The notes under the pieces are model-generated. The model did no database searches. It was not told where the DNA came from and saw only the letters and a program-made list of their open reading frames with translations. Shown piece after piece: positions 8,692-17,436 of a DNA stretch of 64,000 nt (within the stretch, counting starts at the first letter, position 1; every line of letters begins with the position of its first letter). The translations under genes were made by a program, and so were the position numbers. Origin of the DNA: Paraburkholderia kururiensis (lineage in GTDB: Bacteria; Pseudomonadota; Gammaproteobacteria; Burkholderiales; Burkholderiaceae); contig NZ_CP139965.1 in NCBI RefSeq assembly GCF_034424375.1, positions 248,001 to 312,000 on the forward strand. Direction: 5' to 3'.

Positions 8692-10026
8692 TTAAAGCTC
8701 GACGCCTGCCGTGAATTCCTTGACCCAGATCGCCGCGGACACCGCCACGTCCGCCAGGGGACGCGCGGGCAGCAAACGCGGATGCGGCTGGTTCAGAAGC
8801 TGATGAATAAGCGCGCTGGACTGCCCGAGGGCGTACTCGGCGATAAGCTTGCCCGCCGCCGACCCCCTGCTCAGACCCAGACCATTGCAGCCCACGGCCT
8901 CGAAGACACCGTCGTTGCGACGTCCGAACAGCGCTCCGCTATTGGCCGACAGACACAATGGCCCGCCCCAGGTGTATTCGAGCTCGACGTCCTTCAGCAT
9001 CGGAAAACGCCGGTCGAAAGAACGTTGATGCAGGCTCTTCGCTTTGGCCAGATCGGCCGGGGACACTTCGAGACCGGGCCGGAACGCGAAGTGATTGCGT
9101 ATGCAGATGCGGTCGGTGATCAGGCGACGAACGGTGGTACCCATGGGGTCGGCCGGGATCAGCGCCCAAGAGCGTGCGCCGCCCAGCTTTCCGACCTCGT
9201 CCGGGTTCATTACGCGCGTCATGGACGCAAACGTGTAAACGGGCAGCAGGCCGTTCGAATGTCCCGCGCCGAACGTCGCTGCGTAAGCGTTGGTACAGAG
9301 CACCACGCGCTTTGCCGTGATCGTGCCATGGGCGAACGTCAGCACTTTCGTGTTGCCGCAGTCTTCGATCGCCTTCACGGCGCTCATCTCGAAGACCTTC
9401 GTGTTGGGTGGCAAGGTCGCCGCGAGACCACGCATCAAGGCCGCGGGTTGGACTGTGCTGCACCCCGGCGTGAACAGTGCACCCTGGTAGAAGTCCGTGC
9501 CGGTCACAGCTTTGATCGCGGCCTTGTCGAGCCAGTCGAAGGGCTCGCCGATACGGCTCAACCCCTCGGCAAAATGAGCGAGCGCGGCCTGGCCCCGCCT
9601 GTTCACCGACGCGTGATATTTGCCGTCGTCCCGCCAGTCGCATTCGATGTTGTGCTGGCGCACGACCGAGCGCACATAGTCGATGCCATGGCGTTGCAGC
9701 CGCACGTCGGCCTTGTCCGCTTCGACGCTTCGCGAATAGCCTTCGCTGCTGATGTCGTGCGGCAAGTCCACGAAGAAACCGGAATTGCGGCCCGCCGTAG
9801 TGCGCCCGATGCGATCCGCCTCCACCAGCGCAACCGACGCGTTCGGCGCCAGTTCCGCCAGACGGCGGGCGGCACAGAGCCCCGTAATGCCGCCGCCAAT
9901 GACGACCCAGTCGCATTCGTACGCGGACGATACCGTCTCAGCCTGCGCTGCCGGCGGCAAACTCTCCCACCAGCCGTTCACGCCATCCGGCGCGGGAAAC
10001 CGCGCGAATTCCAGTTTCGAGGCCAT
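8692..10026 (-). CDS. FAD-dependent amine/amino-acid oxidoreductase (PuuB/OrdL-like, DAO fold)
   Basis: 444 residues of the D-amino-acid-oxidase superfamily. The dinucleotide-binding motif GGGITG is at 44-49, preceded by about 40 residues as in PuuB/OrdL (starting FPAPDGVNGWWESLP). A GRNSGFF motif follows near residue 95, and the C-terminal FAD contact CNGLGLSRGSAAGKLIAE is present. It would oxidise a secondary or primary amine to imine/aldehyde and pass electrons to oxygen or a quinone. It is 5 bases after the DapA-like gene and 17 before the ALDH, so all three are surely co-transcribed. The substrate is unknown; a demethylated betaine or an amino acid would suit the ProU importer. Confidence 0.85.
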   Translation of the reverse strand: MASKLEFARFPAPDGVNGWWESLPPAAQAETVSSAYECDWVVIGGGITGLCAARRLAELAPNASVALVEADRIGRTTAGRNSGFFVDLPHDISSEGYSRSVEADKADVRLQRHGIDYVRSVVRQHNIECDWRDDGKYHASVNRRGQAALAHFAEGLSRIGEPFDWLDKAAIKAVTGTDFYQGALFTPGCSTVQPAALMRGLAATLPPNTKVFEMSAVKAIEDCGNTKVLTFAHGTITAKRVVLCTNAYAATFGAGHSNGLLPVYTFASMTRVMNPDEVGKLGGARSWALIPADPMGTTVRRLITDRICIRNHFAFRPGLEVSPADLAKAKSLHQRSFDRRFPMLKDVELEYTWGGPLCLSANSGALFGRRNDGVFEAVGCNGLGLSRGSAAGKLIAEYALGQSSALIHQLLNQPHPRLLPARPLADVAVSAAIWVKEFTAGVEL

Positions 10027-10031
10027 GAAAA

Positions 10032-10919
10032 TTACTGAGCGTTATGCAGGAGCGGATTGACGAGCTTTGCGAACGCGCTGCGCTCCTCCGCGGACAGCGC
10101 ACCGAGCGGCGCACGGGCAACGCCGACCGGATTGCCGGCCAGCTCGCAGCCATAGCGAACGTACTGAATGAATTTGCCGCTGCGTTCGAGCAGTTCGAGC
10201 ACGGGCAGCAATTGCGTCATGAGCTTGCGGCCCAACGCGAAGTTGCCCTGTCTGACGCATGCATCGAAGAGCGCCGTATGCGCTTCGGGCAGGAAATTCG
10301 ACGCCCCGCCGACCCAGCTCTTCGCACCCCACGCGAAGAATTCCAGCGCCTGGTCGTCCATTCCGCAGCTGAGCACCAGCCGGTCCTTGAAGTGCGTGGC
10401 GAGGTGATGCAGATGCGAAACGTCGCCCGTGCTCTCCTTCATCGCAATGAAGTTCGGCCGCTCCAGCAGCGTCGCCAGCACGCCGTCGCTGATCTCCGTT
10501 CCCGTGCGGGCCGGGAAGTTGTAGAGCATGATCGGCATGTCGAGCGCGTCGTCCACCTTCAGCAGATGGTTGAGCAACTCTTGCTGGGTCGGCTGGACAT
10601 AGTAGGGAGCCGCAACGAGCAATGCGTTCAGGCCCGCGCGTTTTGCCTCCTCGCCCAGGCGGATCACGTCCTTCGTCGTAGTGGCGTTGATGCCCGCGGT
10701 CAAATAGGCCTTGCCGCCTGCTGCACCGGCAACGGTGTTGAAGGTCCGTACCCGTTCGTCGAAACTCAATGCGTAGTATTCGCCCGTGGTTCCTCCCACG
10801 CCCAATCCGGAAACCCGGCCCGCAAGATCAGCGGCATGTTTGCCGAGCCGGTCATGGTCGATTTCGCCATCTGCCTTGAACGGTGTCACGAGCGGGGTAT
10901 GTACGCCCTCGAAGCTCAT
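10032..10919 (-). CDS. DapA-family aldolase/dehydratase
   Basis: 295 residues, full length for the dihydrodipicolinate synthase/N-acetylneuraminate lyase superfamily (TIM barrel). The GTTGE loop (43-47), catalytic Y133 (MLYNFP) and Schiff-base lysine K161 (AMKEST) are all present. True DapA is normally encoded among lysine genes; here it lies in a catabolic run with an amine oxidase and an aldehyde dehydrogenase. It is therefore more likely a 2-oxo-acid dehydratase, a deaminase (as in hydroxyproline breakdown) or an aldolase. It is 62 bases after glyA and 5 bases before the FAD oxidase. The substrate is unresolved. Confidence 0.85.
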   Translation of the reverse strand: MSFEGVHTPLVTPFKADGEIDHDRLGKHAADLAGRVSGLGVGGTTGEYYALSFDERVRTFNTVAGAAGGKAYLTAGINATTTKDVIRLGEEAKRAGLNALLVAAPYYVQPTQQELLNHLLKVDDALDMPIMLYNFPARTGTEISDGVLATLLERPNFIAMKESTGDVSHLHHLATHFKDRLVLSCGMDDQALEFFAWGAKSWVGGASNFLPEAHTALFDACVRQGNFALGRKLMTQLLPVLELLERSGKFIQYVRYGCELAGNPVGVARAPLGALSAEERSAFAKLVNPLLHNAQ

Positions 10920-10981
10920 TTCAATTTCCTCTCAGTAACCTTCAATGAGTGATCCAAACCATCGTTCCCAGGCGTCGCCGC

Positions 10982-12277
10982 TCAGACGAACGCTTCGGTA
11001 TGGGAGTAGATGGGGAACTGGCTGCACAGATCTCTCACACGGCCGCGCACCGCGCGCTCCACGTGTTCGTCTCCGTTGGGCTCGCGTTCGAGCGCCGACA
11101 GAACGTCCAGAATCATTTCGCCAATCTGCTCGAACTGCGCACAGCCGAAGCCGCGCGTCGTGCCCGCCGGCGTACCGAGCCGGATACCGGAGGTCACCGT
11201 CGGGTTCTCGGTGTCGAACGGAATACCGTTCTTGTTGCACGTGATACCCGCCCGCTCCAGCGCCTTCTCGGCCTGCGTCCCCGTGAGCCGCTTCGTGCGA
11301 AGGTCCACGAGCAACAGGTGGTTGTCGGTACCGCTTGTCACGAGATTGAGTCCACCCGATTTCAGAACGTTGCCGAGCGCCTGAGCGTTACGCAGCACCT
11401 GCTCGATATAGGCCGTGAATTCCGGGCGCAGCGCTTCGCCGAACGCCACCGCCTTGCCCGCAATGACATGCATCAGCGGACCGCCCTGCAATCCGGGGAA
11501 TACGGCCGAGTTAATCTTTTTGGCGATGTCGCCGTTGTTGGTGAGAATGAAGCCGCCGCGTGGCCCGCGCAGCGTCTTGTGCGTGGTGGACGTCACCACG
11601 TCCGCAAATGCGACCGGATTCGCGTGCTTGCCGGCCGCGACAATGCCGGCGATGTGCGCCATGTCGACCATCAGCATCGCCCCGACGCTGTCCGCAATAT
11701 CGCGGAAGGCCGCAAAGTCCAGTTCACGCGGATAAGCCGAGTAGCCCGCGATGATCAGTTTCGGCCGATGCTCCTGCGCGAGCCTTCGGACATGGTCGTA
11801 GTCGATGCGGTACGTTTGCGGGCTCACGCCGTATTGGACCGCGTTGAACCACTTGCCGGACAGCGCCGGGCGCGCACCGTGCGTGAGGTGCCCGCCCGCG
11901 TCGAGCGACATCCCCATGACCGTATCGCCGGGCTTGACCAGCGCGAGCATGACCGCGCCGTTCGCCTGCGCGCCGGAATGCGGCTGCACGTTGGCGTATC
12001 CGGCCTCGAACAGCGCCTTCACACGGTCGATGGCCAGTGCCTCGATCCGGTCGACGTGTTCGCAGCCGCCGTAATAGCGCTTGCCGGGATAACCTTCCGC
12101 ATACTTGTTGGTTAATACCGTACCTTGCGCTTCCATCACTGCCGACGAAACGATGTTCTCGGAAGCGATCAGTTCAATCTGGGTTTGCTGGCGACGCAAC
12201 TCCAGAGCAATCTCCGATGCGATGACCGGGTCGCGGCTCTGAAGCTTTTCAGAGAAAAAACGCGAGCTTTCGTTCAC
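10982..12277 (-). CDS. glyA: serine hydroxymethyltransferase
   Basis: 431 residues, cytosolic PLP enzyme interconverting serine and glycine with tetrahydrofolate. Family landmarks: ELIASEN (35-41), NKYAEGYPGKRYYGG (57-71), PLP-contacting D205 in VDMAHIAG, and PLP lysine K234 in TTHKTLRGPRGG. The last about 15 residues (SQFPIYSHTEAFV) are typical. A catabolic setting behind ProVWX suggests a second, non-housekeeping copy that turns glycine released from a betaine-like compound into serine, as in glycine betaine degradation. That role is inferred. It is 148 bases after the proX stop, with a hairpin in the gap. Confidence 0.95.
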   Translation of the reverse strand: MNESSRFFSEKLQSRDPVIASEIALELRRQQTQIELIASENIVSSAVMEAQGTVLTNKYAEGYPGKRYYGGCEHVDRIEALAIDRVKALFEAGYANVQPHSGAQANGAVMLALVKPGDTVMGMSLDAGGHLTHGARPALSGKWFNAVQYGVSPQTYRIDYDHVRRLAQEHRPKLIIAGYSAYPRELDFAAFRDIADSVGAMLMVDMAHIAGIVAAGKHANPVAFADVVTSTTHKTLRGPRGGFILTNNGDIAKKINSAVFPGLQGGPLMHVIAGKAVAFGEALRPEFTAYIEQVLRNAQALGNVLKSGGLNLVTSGTDNHLLLVDLRTKRLTGTQAEKALERAGITCNKNGIPFDTENPTVTSGIRLGTPAGTTRGFGCAQFEQIGEMILDVLSALEREPNGDEHVERAVRGRVRDLCSQFPIYSHTEAFV

Positions 12278-12339
12278 TTGTCACTCCCGGAATTAGTCGT
12301 GTAAAGCGGGCTCCGCAGGACTGCGAAAATCATTGGAAT

Positions 12340-12361
12340 GGCGGGCGTCCTTGTGCCCGCC
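12340..12361 (-). terminator. intercistronic hairpin between proX and glyA
   Basis: Seven-base-pair GC arms (GGCGGGC / GCCCGCC) around an eight-base loop lie in the 148-base gap after proX. There is no T-run on either strand, so it is not a classical terminator. A processing or mRNA-stabilising hairpin that sets different expression of the importer and the enzymes is as likely. Confidence 0.35.
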
Positions 12362-12425
12362 GCAATACCGGCGCTCGCATGCGAATCAGGGCAACGTGCC
12401 GACCCGCGACGAGCGCTGCGGCTAC

Positions 12426-13307
12426 TTATTGCTGTAACCACGCCTTCAGCTTGTCCGGATGCGCATCGACGAATTTCTTCGCCGCGCCCGCGTAGTCGTT
12501 CGTGTTGTTGCCGTCGAATTCGACCGCTTCGACGTCGGCCAGCGTCAACTTGAAATGCTTGAAGAAAACGTCGGCGCGGGGAAACTTGCCGGCGAACTGC
12601 TTCGACGCGAAGGCATGAATCTGCTCTTCGCCGCCCAGCGTGCCCTTCGGGTCCTTGAGGTAGCGCATCTTCCACTTCTGGAAGAGCCAGTGCGGGCTCC
12701 ACACCGTCGCCACAATCCACTGGTTCGACTGGTAGGCACGCGACACGCCGGCGAGCATGCCGGCCTCGCTCGACGACTGCAGGTTGTAGCCCGCAAGGTT
12801 GTAGGCCTGAATCGTCTTTTCCGACGCCTGCATCAAGCCGCCGCCCGGCTCGATACCCTGGATGGTTCCGTTGAGCTTGCTCTTGACGTCGGGCTTGTTC
12901 AGATCGGAAATCGAAGAAATATCGGACTCGGGAACATAGGCCGGAACGGCCCAGCCGTTCCGGCCGCCGGTATAGATGATGCCGACGTCGTCCATGTCGT
13001 TCTTGTAGCGCGCGTAGTAAGTCGCATGCGTGACCGGCAGCCAGCCGCCCACCATGATGTCGAGATCGCCCCGCGCGACTCCCTGGTACTGAATGCCGAT
13101 ATCGGCCTGCACGAATTGCACCGGCTGCTTGAGATTCGTTTCGAGCACGTACTTCGCGACGTTGGCCACCGCCAGCACGTCGGCCCAGTTCGTCACCGCG
13201 ATCTTGACCGGCTCCGCGGCCATCGCCGGCACACTGCCCATACTCGTGGCTGCAACCGTCGATATCGCCAGTTTCACGAGAAACGACTTCAGGAAACTGC
13301 GTTTCAT
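12426..13307 (-). CDS. proX: glycine betaine-type ABC importer, periplasmic binding protein
   Basis: 293 residues from the ATG at 13307, which has a perfect AAGGAG seven bases upstream; the frame extends further but without signal. A signal peptide (basic MKRSFLKSF, hydrophobic core, AMA-AEP cleavage near residue 30) exports it. The body matches the OpuAC/ProX fold: NWADVLAVANVAKYVLE, DLDIMVGGWLPVTH, and a tryptophan-rich WSPHWLFQKW stretch such as forms aromatic cages for quaternary amines. It is encoded after the permease and ATPase of the same importer. Ligands could be glycine betaine, choline, carnitine or proline betaine. Confidence 0.9.
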   Translation of the reverse strand: MKRSFLKSFLVKLAISTVAATSMGSVPAMAAEPVKIAVTNWADVLAVANVAKYVLETNLKQPVQFVQADIGIQYQGVARGDLDIMVGGWLPVTHATYYARYKNDMDDVGIIYTGGRNGWAVPAYVPESDISSISDLNKPDVKSKLNGTIQGIEPGGGLMQASEKTIQAYNLAGYNLQSSSEAGMLAGVSRAYQSNQWIVATVWSPHWLFQKWKMRYLKDPKGTLGGEEQIHAFASKQFAGKFPRADVFFKHFKLTLADVEAVEFDGNNTNDYAGAAKKFVDAHPDKLKAWLQQ

Positions 13308-13452
13308 GTTAGAACTCCTTATTGAATAGACTTCCATATGTTTGACGGATGCACCATGTAGCGTATCTGGTCCCCACCCGCTTCGACTTCTCCCGCTCAC
13401 CCGACATGCCCGAATCCCGACCACCATCGACGCAGTCGCCCAACTCCCCCAA

Positions 13453-14337
13453 CTAGGTACGCGCCGCGCCGCTCACGCCCGTTTTGGCCTTCCGCGTCAC
13501 CACATTGGTTTTCTTCTTCGCCTTGACGCCAAACGTTTCGGTCAGACGATCCAGCACGATTGCAAGCAGCACGACACCCAGGCCGCCTTCGAAGCCGATC
13601 CCGATGTCGAGACGCTGAATGCCGCTCAGCACGTATTCGCCCAGGCCGCCTGCGCCGATCATCGAAGCGATCACGACCATGGAGAGCGCCATCATGATGG
13701 TCTGATTCACGCCGGCCATGATCGAAGGCAGCGCGTTCGGCAGCTGGATTTTCCAGAGCAGTTGCGCATCGGTGCTACCGAAGGACCGTCCTGCCTCGAG
13801 CAGCTCCTCACGAACCTGCCGGATACCGAGCGTCGTGAGACGCACCACCGGCGGCATCGCAAACACGACGGTGGCGATCACCGCGGGAACCCGGCCGAGG
13901 CCAAACAGGATGACGGCCGGAATCAGATAGACGAACGCCGGCATGGTTTGCATGAAGTCGAGCAACGAACGCAGAATCAGTTCGACTCGCCTGTTTCGCG
14001 CGCCCCAGATGCCGAGCGGCACACCGATGATCAGACTGAAGAACGTGGCGGCAATCACGAGCGCGAGCGTCGAGACGGTCTGCGTCCACAGACCCATGTA
14101 ATGGATGGCCTGCAGTGCAAAGCCGACGAAGACGGCGAACACGACGCCGCGACGCCACAACGCGAGCGCCACGAGAACAACCAGCATGACCACGAACGGG
14201 ACCGCAGCGAGCCCGTCTTCGAGCAGCTTGACGACGGTGCCCAGTGCAGCCGAAAACGCGTCGAAGGCGCCCCGGAAATGATGGAAGAGAAAGTTGACCG
14301 CGTCTTCCGCAAACTTGCCGATCATTGACGAGTTCAT
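13453..14337 (-). CDS. proW: glycine betaine-type ABC importer, permease
   Basis: 294 residues with about six or seven membrane helices and the binding-protein-dependent transport inner-membrane loop (EAGRSFGSTDAQLLWKIQLP, then ALPSIMAG). The N-terminal segment before TM1 is short compared with E. coli ProW. The start at 14337 is set by the ATGA overlap with the proV stop, indicating translational coupling. The C-terminus ends in a lysine-rich tail. Together with the neighbouring ATPase and binding protein it forms a complete ProU-type importer. Confidence 0.92.
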   Translation of the reverse strand: MNSSMIGKFAEDAVNFLFHHFRGAFDAFSAALGTVVKLLEDGLAAVPFVVMLVVLVALALWRRGVVFAVFVGFALQAIHYMGLWTQTVSTLALVIAATFFSLIIGVPLGIWGARNRRVELILRSLLDFMQTMPAFVYLIPAVILFGLGRVPAVIATVVFAMPPVVRLTTLGIRQVREELLEAGRSFGSTDAQLLWKIQLPNALPSIMAGVNQTIMMALSMVVIASMIGAGGLGEYVLSGIQRLDIGIGFEGGLGVVLLAIVLDRLTETFGVKAKKKTNVVTRKAKTGVSGAART

Positions 14338-15623
14338 ACCGCCCTCCGCTCCATAACGTGTCTGAGTATCGTTCTGCAGGACACCACACCGGCGAGTCTC
14401 CCGGCTGCGTCCACAACCGGAACGTCGTGCTCCTGGCCGAGGGCAATGGCCGCAAGCTCCTGCAGATCGGCGTCCAGCGAAACCGCCTTCAGACCAGGGA
14501 GCAACGCTTCGCGAATGGGACGTGTGCCGGCCTTGTGCAGCGACGCGGGCGTCACGCCGCCCTGGTAGCGGCCCGATTCGTCGCATACGTAGCCGCACTC
14601 GGCGCCGCTGTCGATAAGGTGATTGAGGTAACGCTCTGCCGGCGTCGCGACATCGCAGGCAATCAGCCCCCGCTCCACGCCGGTCAGCAAGCTGGAAGCC
14701 TTCAGGAATCGGGAAACGTCGACATGACGGAAAAAGTCCCGCACATAGTCGTCCGCCGGCGACTGGATGAGTTCGGCCGGCGTGCCGACCTGGATCAGGC
14801 AGCCGTCCTTCATGATGCCGATTCGGCCGCCAATCTTGATGGCCTCTTCGATGTCGTGCGAAATGAAGACGATGGTTCGCTGCTCCTCTTTCTGGAGCCG
14901 CAGCAATTCGCCCTGCATTTCGAATCGGATCAACGGGTCCAGTGCGGAAAACGCCTCGTCCATCAACAGCACAGAAGGGTTCACCGCCAACGCTCGGGCA
15001 AGGCCGACGCGTTGCTGCATGCCGCCCGACAGCTCGCCGGGCAGCAGCTTCTCGTACGAGTCGAGCCCGACTCGCGTGAGGGCAGCTCGCGCAATTTCAT
15101 AGCGCTCGCTCTTCTTCATACCCGCCACTTCGAGCCCGTACGAAACGTTGTCGAGCACCGTTCGATTCGGCAGCAGAGCGAACGACTGGAACACCATCGC
15201 CATCTTCTTGCGGCGCACGTCCCTGAGTTCATCCGTCGACATGGGCGCAATGTCCCGGCCTTCGAGAATGACCTGTCCGGAAGTCGGCTCGATCAACCGG
15301 TTGAGCAGCCGAACGAGCGTCGACTTTCCCGAGCCCGAGAGGCCCATGATGACGAAGATCTCGCCCGCCTTCACGTTGAGACTGACGTTATTGACCGCGA
15401 CCATGTTGCCGGTGCGCTTGAAAATTTCGTCTCGCCCCAGCCCCTGCTTGACCAATGCCGCAGCAACCTCGGGCTTCGAACCGAAGATTTTCGACAGGTT
15501 GTTCACCGTCAGAATATCGGTTCCCGATACGGCGACGGGCCGAGCCGCCGGACGCGCAGCGGCCGTGTCGATTGCACTTGACGGCATTAGATTGTCCGGC
15601 GCAAACGTCAGATTTTGGCTCAT
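14334..15623 (-). CDS. proV: glycine betaine-type ABC importer, ATPase with CBS domains
   Basis: 429 residues from the ATG at 15623; a TTG 12 bases upstream is less likely. Walker A GLSGSGKST is at about 94-102, the ABC signature LSGGMQQR near 210 and Walker B VLLMDEAFSALD near 232. A C-terminal CBS pair (about 300-429) ends HVMERRAV. In the ProV/OpuAA family the CBS pair senses ionic strength and gates transport. The N-terminus is about 30 residues longer than E. coli ProV and Pro/Ala-rich. First gene of the long minus-strand run; a promoter should lie in the gene-poor DNA upstream. Confidence 0.93.
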   Translation of the reverse strand: MSQNLTFAPDNLMPSSAIDTAAARPAARPVAVSGTDILTVNNLSKIFGSKPEVAAALVKQGLGRDEIFKRTGNMVAVNNVSLNVKAGEIFVIMGLSGSGKSTLVRLLNRLIEPTSGQVILEGRDIAPMSTDELRDVRRKKMAMVFQSFALLPNRTVLDNVSYGLEVAGMKKSERYEIARAALTRVGLDSYEKLLPGELSGGMQQRVGLARALAVNPSVLLMDEAFSALDPLIRFEMQGELLRLQKEEQRTIVFISHDIEEAIKIGGRIGIMKDGCLIQVGTPAELIQSPADDYVRDFFRHVDVSRFLKASSLLTGVERGLIACDVATPAERYLNHLIDSGAECGYVCDESGRYQGGVTPASLHKAGTRPIREALLPGLKAVSLDADLQELAAIALGQEHDVPVVDAAGRLAGVVSCRTILRHVMERRAV

Positions 15624-16359
15624 GCTGTATCCCAACTGACTAGTTCAGAAATTAAGGATTACGAACTGCTTTGCGGATAGAACTCGTGTGGCGATCCTGT
15701 GGGCTTCAACGCTTGCTTGCCTCAGCTGTATGAGATCTTCGCCAGCACGTGCCCGCCGAACACAGTCGTCACACCATTCGACCGGATGTTGCCGGATGTC
15801 TGCCCGGCGTCGAATAAAGATTCGAACAGATTGACGTCCGGCAGGCAGTTAATGCAGTGATTGGAGGGTATCAATCCAAATTGCCTCCTCCAGCTACATT
15901 TTCTGGGCCCTTTCCCATACCTTTGGTAATGCATGGGAAACCGCCAGCGGCAGGTCAGGCGTCAGGCGACGGGAAGAACGACCCGGAATGCCGATACTGG
16001 CGGGCTGTCCGGGCAATTTGGACCGGCAAGGCGAGCTGCCTTGTGCCGCGGGGACGAGCCGGTGGAAGCGGCCCGTCCCAGGGCAAATCCTTACGAAGAC
16101 AGACCAGGGAAAACACCAGGAAACCGCGGCCTCACATGACGTCTTCCGGCCTTACGGGCAAGACGACGGCTCGTCTTGCCGAAGCCTGTCACAGCCGGTC
16201 GGTTTCGACGCTGCAGGTCGTGAGCTGCACGCACCGCTGATCGGCTCGCAGGACGTGCTGCTCGAGCTTGTGCTACGTGCGTCGATAAGTTGCTCGTCCG
16301 TGATAGCGCGATTGGTCAGAGTTCCAGCACCAGATCGGAGATAGGACGGCTACAGCAAA
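15624..16359. other. 736-base stretch without a convincing gene
   Basis: The proximal part must hold the proV promoter and leader. A 70-codon minus-strand frame at 15722-15934 has no recognisable family, and its codon use is unlike the neighbours. Short plus-strand frames at 15933-16344 overlap one another and change frame without any one showing protein-like conservation. No tRNA, CRISPR array or riboswitch core could be recognised by eye. A nested inverted repeat at 15911-15940 is the clearest structure. Confidence 0.5.
15911..15940. promoter_or_regulatory. nested inverted repeat upstream of proV
   Basis: TTTCCCAT and ATGGGAAA form perfect eight-base arms 14 bases apart. Inside, ACC-TTT-GGT is a second small dyad. 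It lies about 290 bases upstream of the proV start in AT-richer DNA. It could be an operator for one of the two regulators encoded downstream, or an RNA hairpin. No T-run follows in either direction. Confidence 0.4.
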
Positions 16360-16707
16360 TCAACACGCTGCATAGCTCAGCGCGTTCTCGTGCGGGCCTG
16401 TCTGAATTATTCCGCGTAGCGTTTCTCGGAACAGATCGGTGTACTCTTCGCAAAACTGCACGTACTTGTCAATGGCGACCACAGCCATGTGCGAACCTGC
16501 GGAATCGAAGGCTCGCTTCACAGCTTCCTGCCGCCGCTCGTGCTGCATCCTCTGCCCTGCAATCCGCAGCGACATCCATGCTGCCAGAGCTGCACCAGCA
16601 AATGAAGCTGCTGCCGTGATGATTACCGTCAACACGGCGCTGCCTGCTTTCGCTGTTCCTGCATTCGCGGCAACGACGCTCGCCGCGATGACCGCGGACG
16701 CCGTCAT
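16360..16707 (-). CDS. small membrane-anchored protein, unknown function
   Basis: 115 residues. Residues 3-50 are almost entirely small hydrophobic residues (about two membrane segments). A charged amphipathic stretch follows (RIAGQRMQHERRQEAVKRAF) and a soluble tail contains VAIDKYVQFCEEYTDLFRETL. The last residues (HENALSYAAC) run into the gene-poor region and may be a non-native end. It is the first of three small minus-strand genes of lower GC than the surroundings, next to insertion-sequence debris, so it looks like accessory DNA. The family was not recognised. Confidence 0.55.
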   Translation of the reverse strand: MTASAVIAASVVAANAGTAKAGSAVLTVIITAAASFAGAALAAWMSLRIAGQRMQHERRQEAVKRAFDSAGSHMAVVAIDKYVQFCEEYTDLFRETLRGIIQTGPHENALSYAAC

Positions 16708-16734
16708 AGTTACCCCACTTCAGGTTGCGTTTTC

Positions 16735-17109
16735 CTAGGGAGGCGCGACCGCGCGGACACGGATCAAGGAGACCTTGCTAACCATTCCGAAGAATCCCGC
16801 GCATTGAAACCGAGCAGTTTCTCCAGCGCCCAAATGTTCTATCGTTGCCTGCGGATTACCTTGAGTAACGACGTCATCAGACGTGTAACCCTTAAACTCG
16901 ATGGTCACGTCTGCGTCTTGACCACTGCGATTCGACACAGTGCCGATTACGTTGTTCATCGGCCCTACCTGATACGAGAGATTCATTTGGCGCGCGAGCT
17001 GATCATCGAAGATCGTCGCAGCAAAAGCGCTCCCGCCCGAAAGCGCCACAGTGGCCAACGCGACTCGCAAGACGCGCCAACTGATTCCGTCTTTCTTCTG
17101 TATTTTCAA
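16735..17109 (-). CDS. small secreted protein, FxLYD-like, unknown function
   Basis: 124 residues with a clear signal peptide (MKIQKKDGISWRVLRVALATVALSGGSAFA, predicted cleavage near residue 30). The mature part NVIGTVSNRSGQDADVTIEFKGYTSDDVV resembles the beta-sandwich FxLYD/DUF3426 style, in which 'x-G-x-V-x-N-x-S' opens the domain. Probably periplasmic. It lies 27 bases from the next small gene, in lower-GC DNA, so it is probably part of the same accessory group. No function is evident. Confidence 0.6.
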   Translation of the reverse strand: MKIQKKDGISWRVLRVALATVALSGGSAFAATIFDDQLARQMNLSYQVGPMNNVIGTVSNRSGQDADVTIEFKGYTSDDVVTQGNPQATIEHLGAGETARFQCAGFFGMVSKVSLIRVRAVAPP

Positions 17110-17163
17110 ACGTAGAGTGATCTTCTTTTCCTTGTACCGGCCTGGCCGACGTTTTCCGCCCCG

Positions 17164-17436
17164 TCATTGCGGCAGTTTCCGCAGTCGCTCTTGTGCCTCT
17201 ATGCGCAAGGCATACAGCATTCCGAAAAGCTGCTCTGAATGGAAGCGAAACGTCGCATCCTCCAAACTTCCGCCTTCGGATAGCCATGTGCTACCCCGCT
17301 CTTCATATTCCCCCGCTGTATCGTCCTCGTACTTCTCGAACGGATAGCGGAGGCCATCAAAGTTTGCAGTCCAATCGGCGAAGACCTTATCGCGATCGGA
17401 CAGCGCAGACGGTCCAATTCGCTCACCATGTTGATT
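17164..17436 (-). pseudogene. hypothetical gene truncated at its 5' end by an IS fragment
   Basis: The open frame continues to 17508, but the first about 24 codons are the antisense of the IS3-type fragment that begins at 17437. The native part is about 90 residues: GPSALSDRDKVFADWTANFDGLRYPFEKYEDDT, then LEDATFRFHSEQLFGMLYALRIEAQERLRKLPQ. The family was not recognised. Insertion of the element has removed the true start. It belongs with the two small genes downstream on the same strand. Confidence 0.5.

Noticed and set aside
10032..10919. Calling the DapA-like gene a lysine-biosynthesis dapA
   Set aside because: Context is a catabolic run and neighbouring genes have no lysine role; the family has many other activities.
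12278..12425. Possible glycine riboswitch before glyA
   Set aside because: The tandem aptamer core was not recognisable; only a plain hairpin is seen.
15722..15934. 70-codon minus-strand frame upstream of proV
   Set aside because: No ribosome-binding site, no recognised family and atypical codon use; kept only as part of the gap description.
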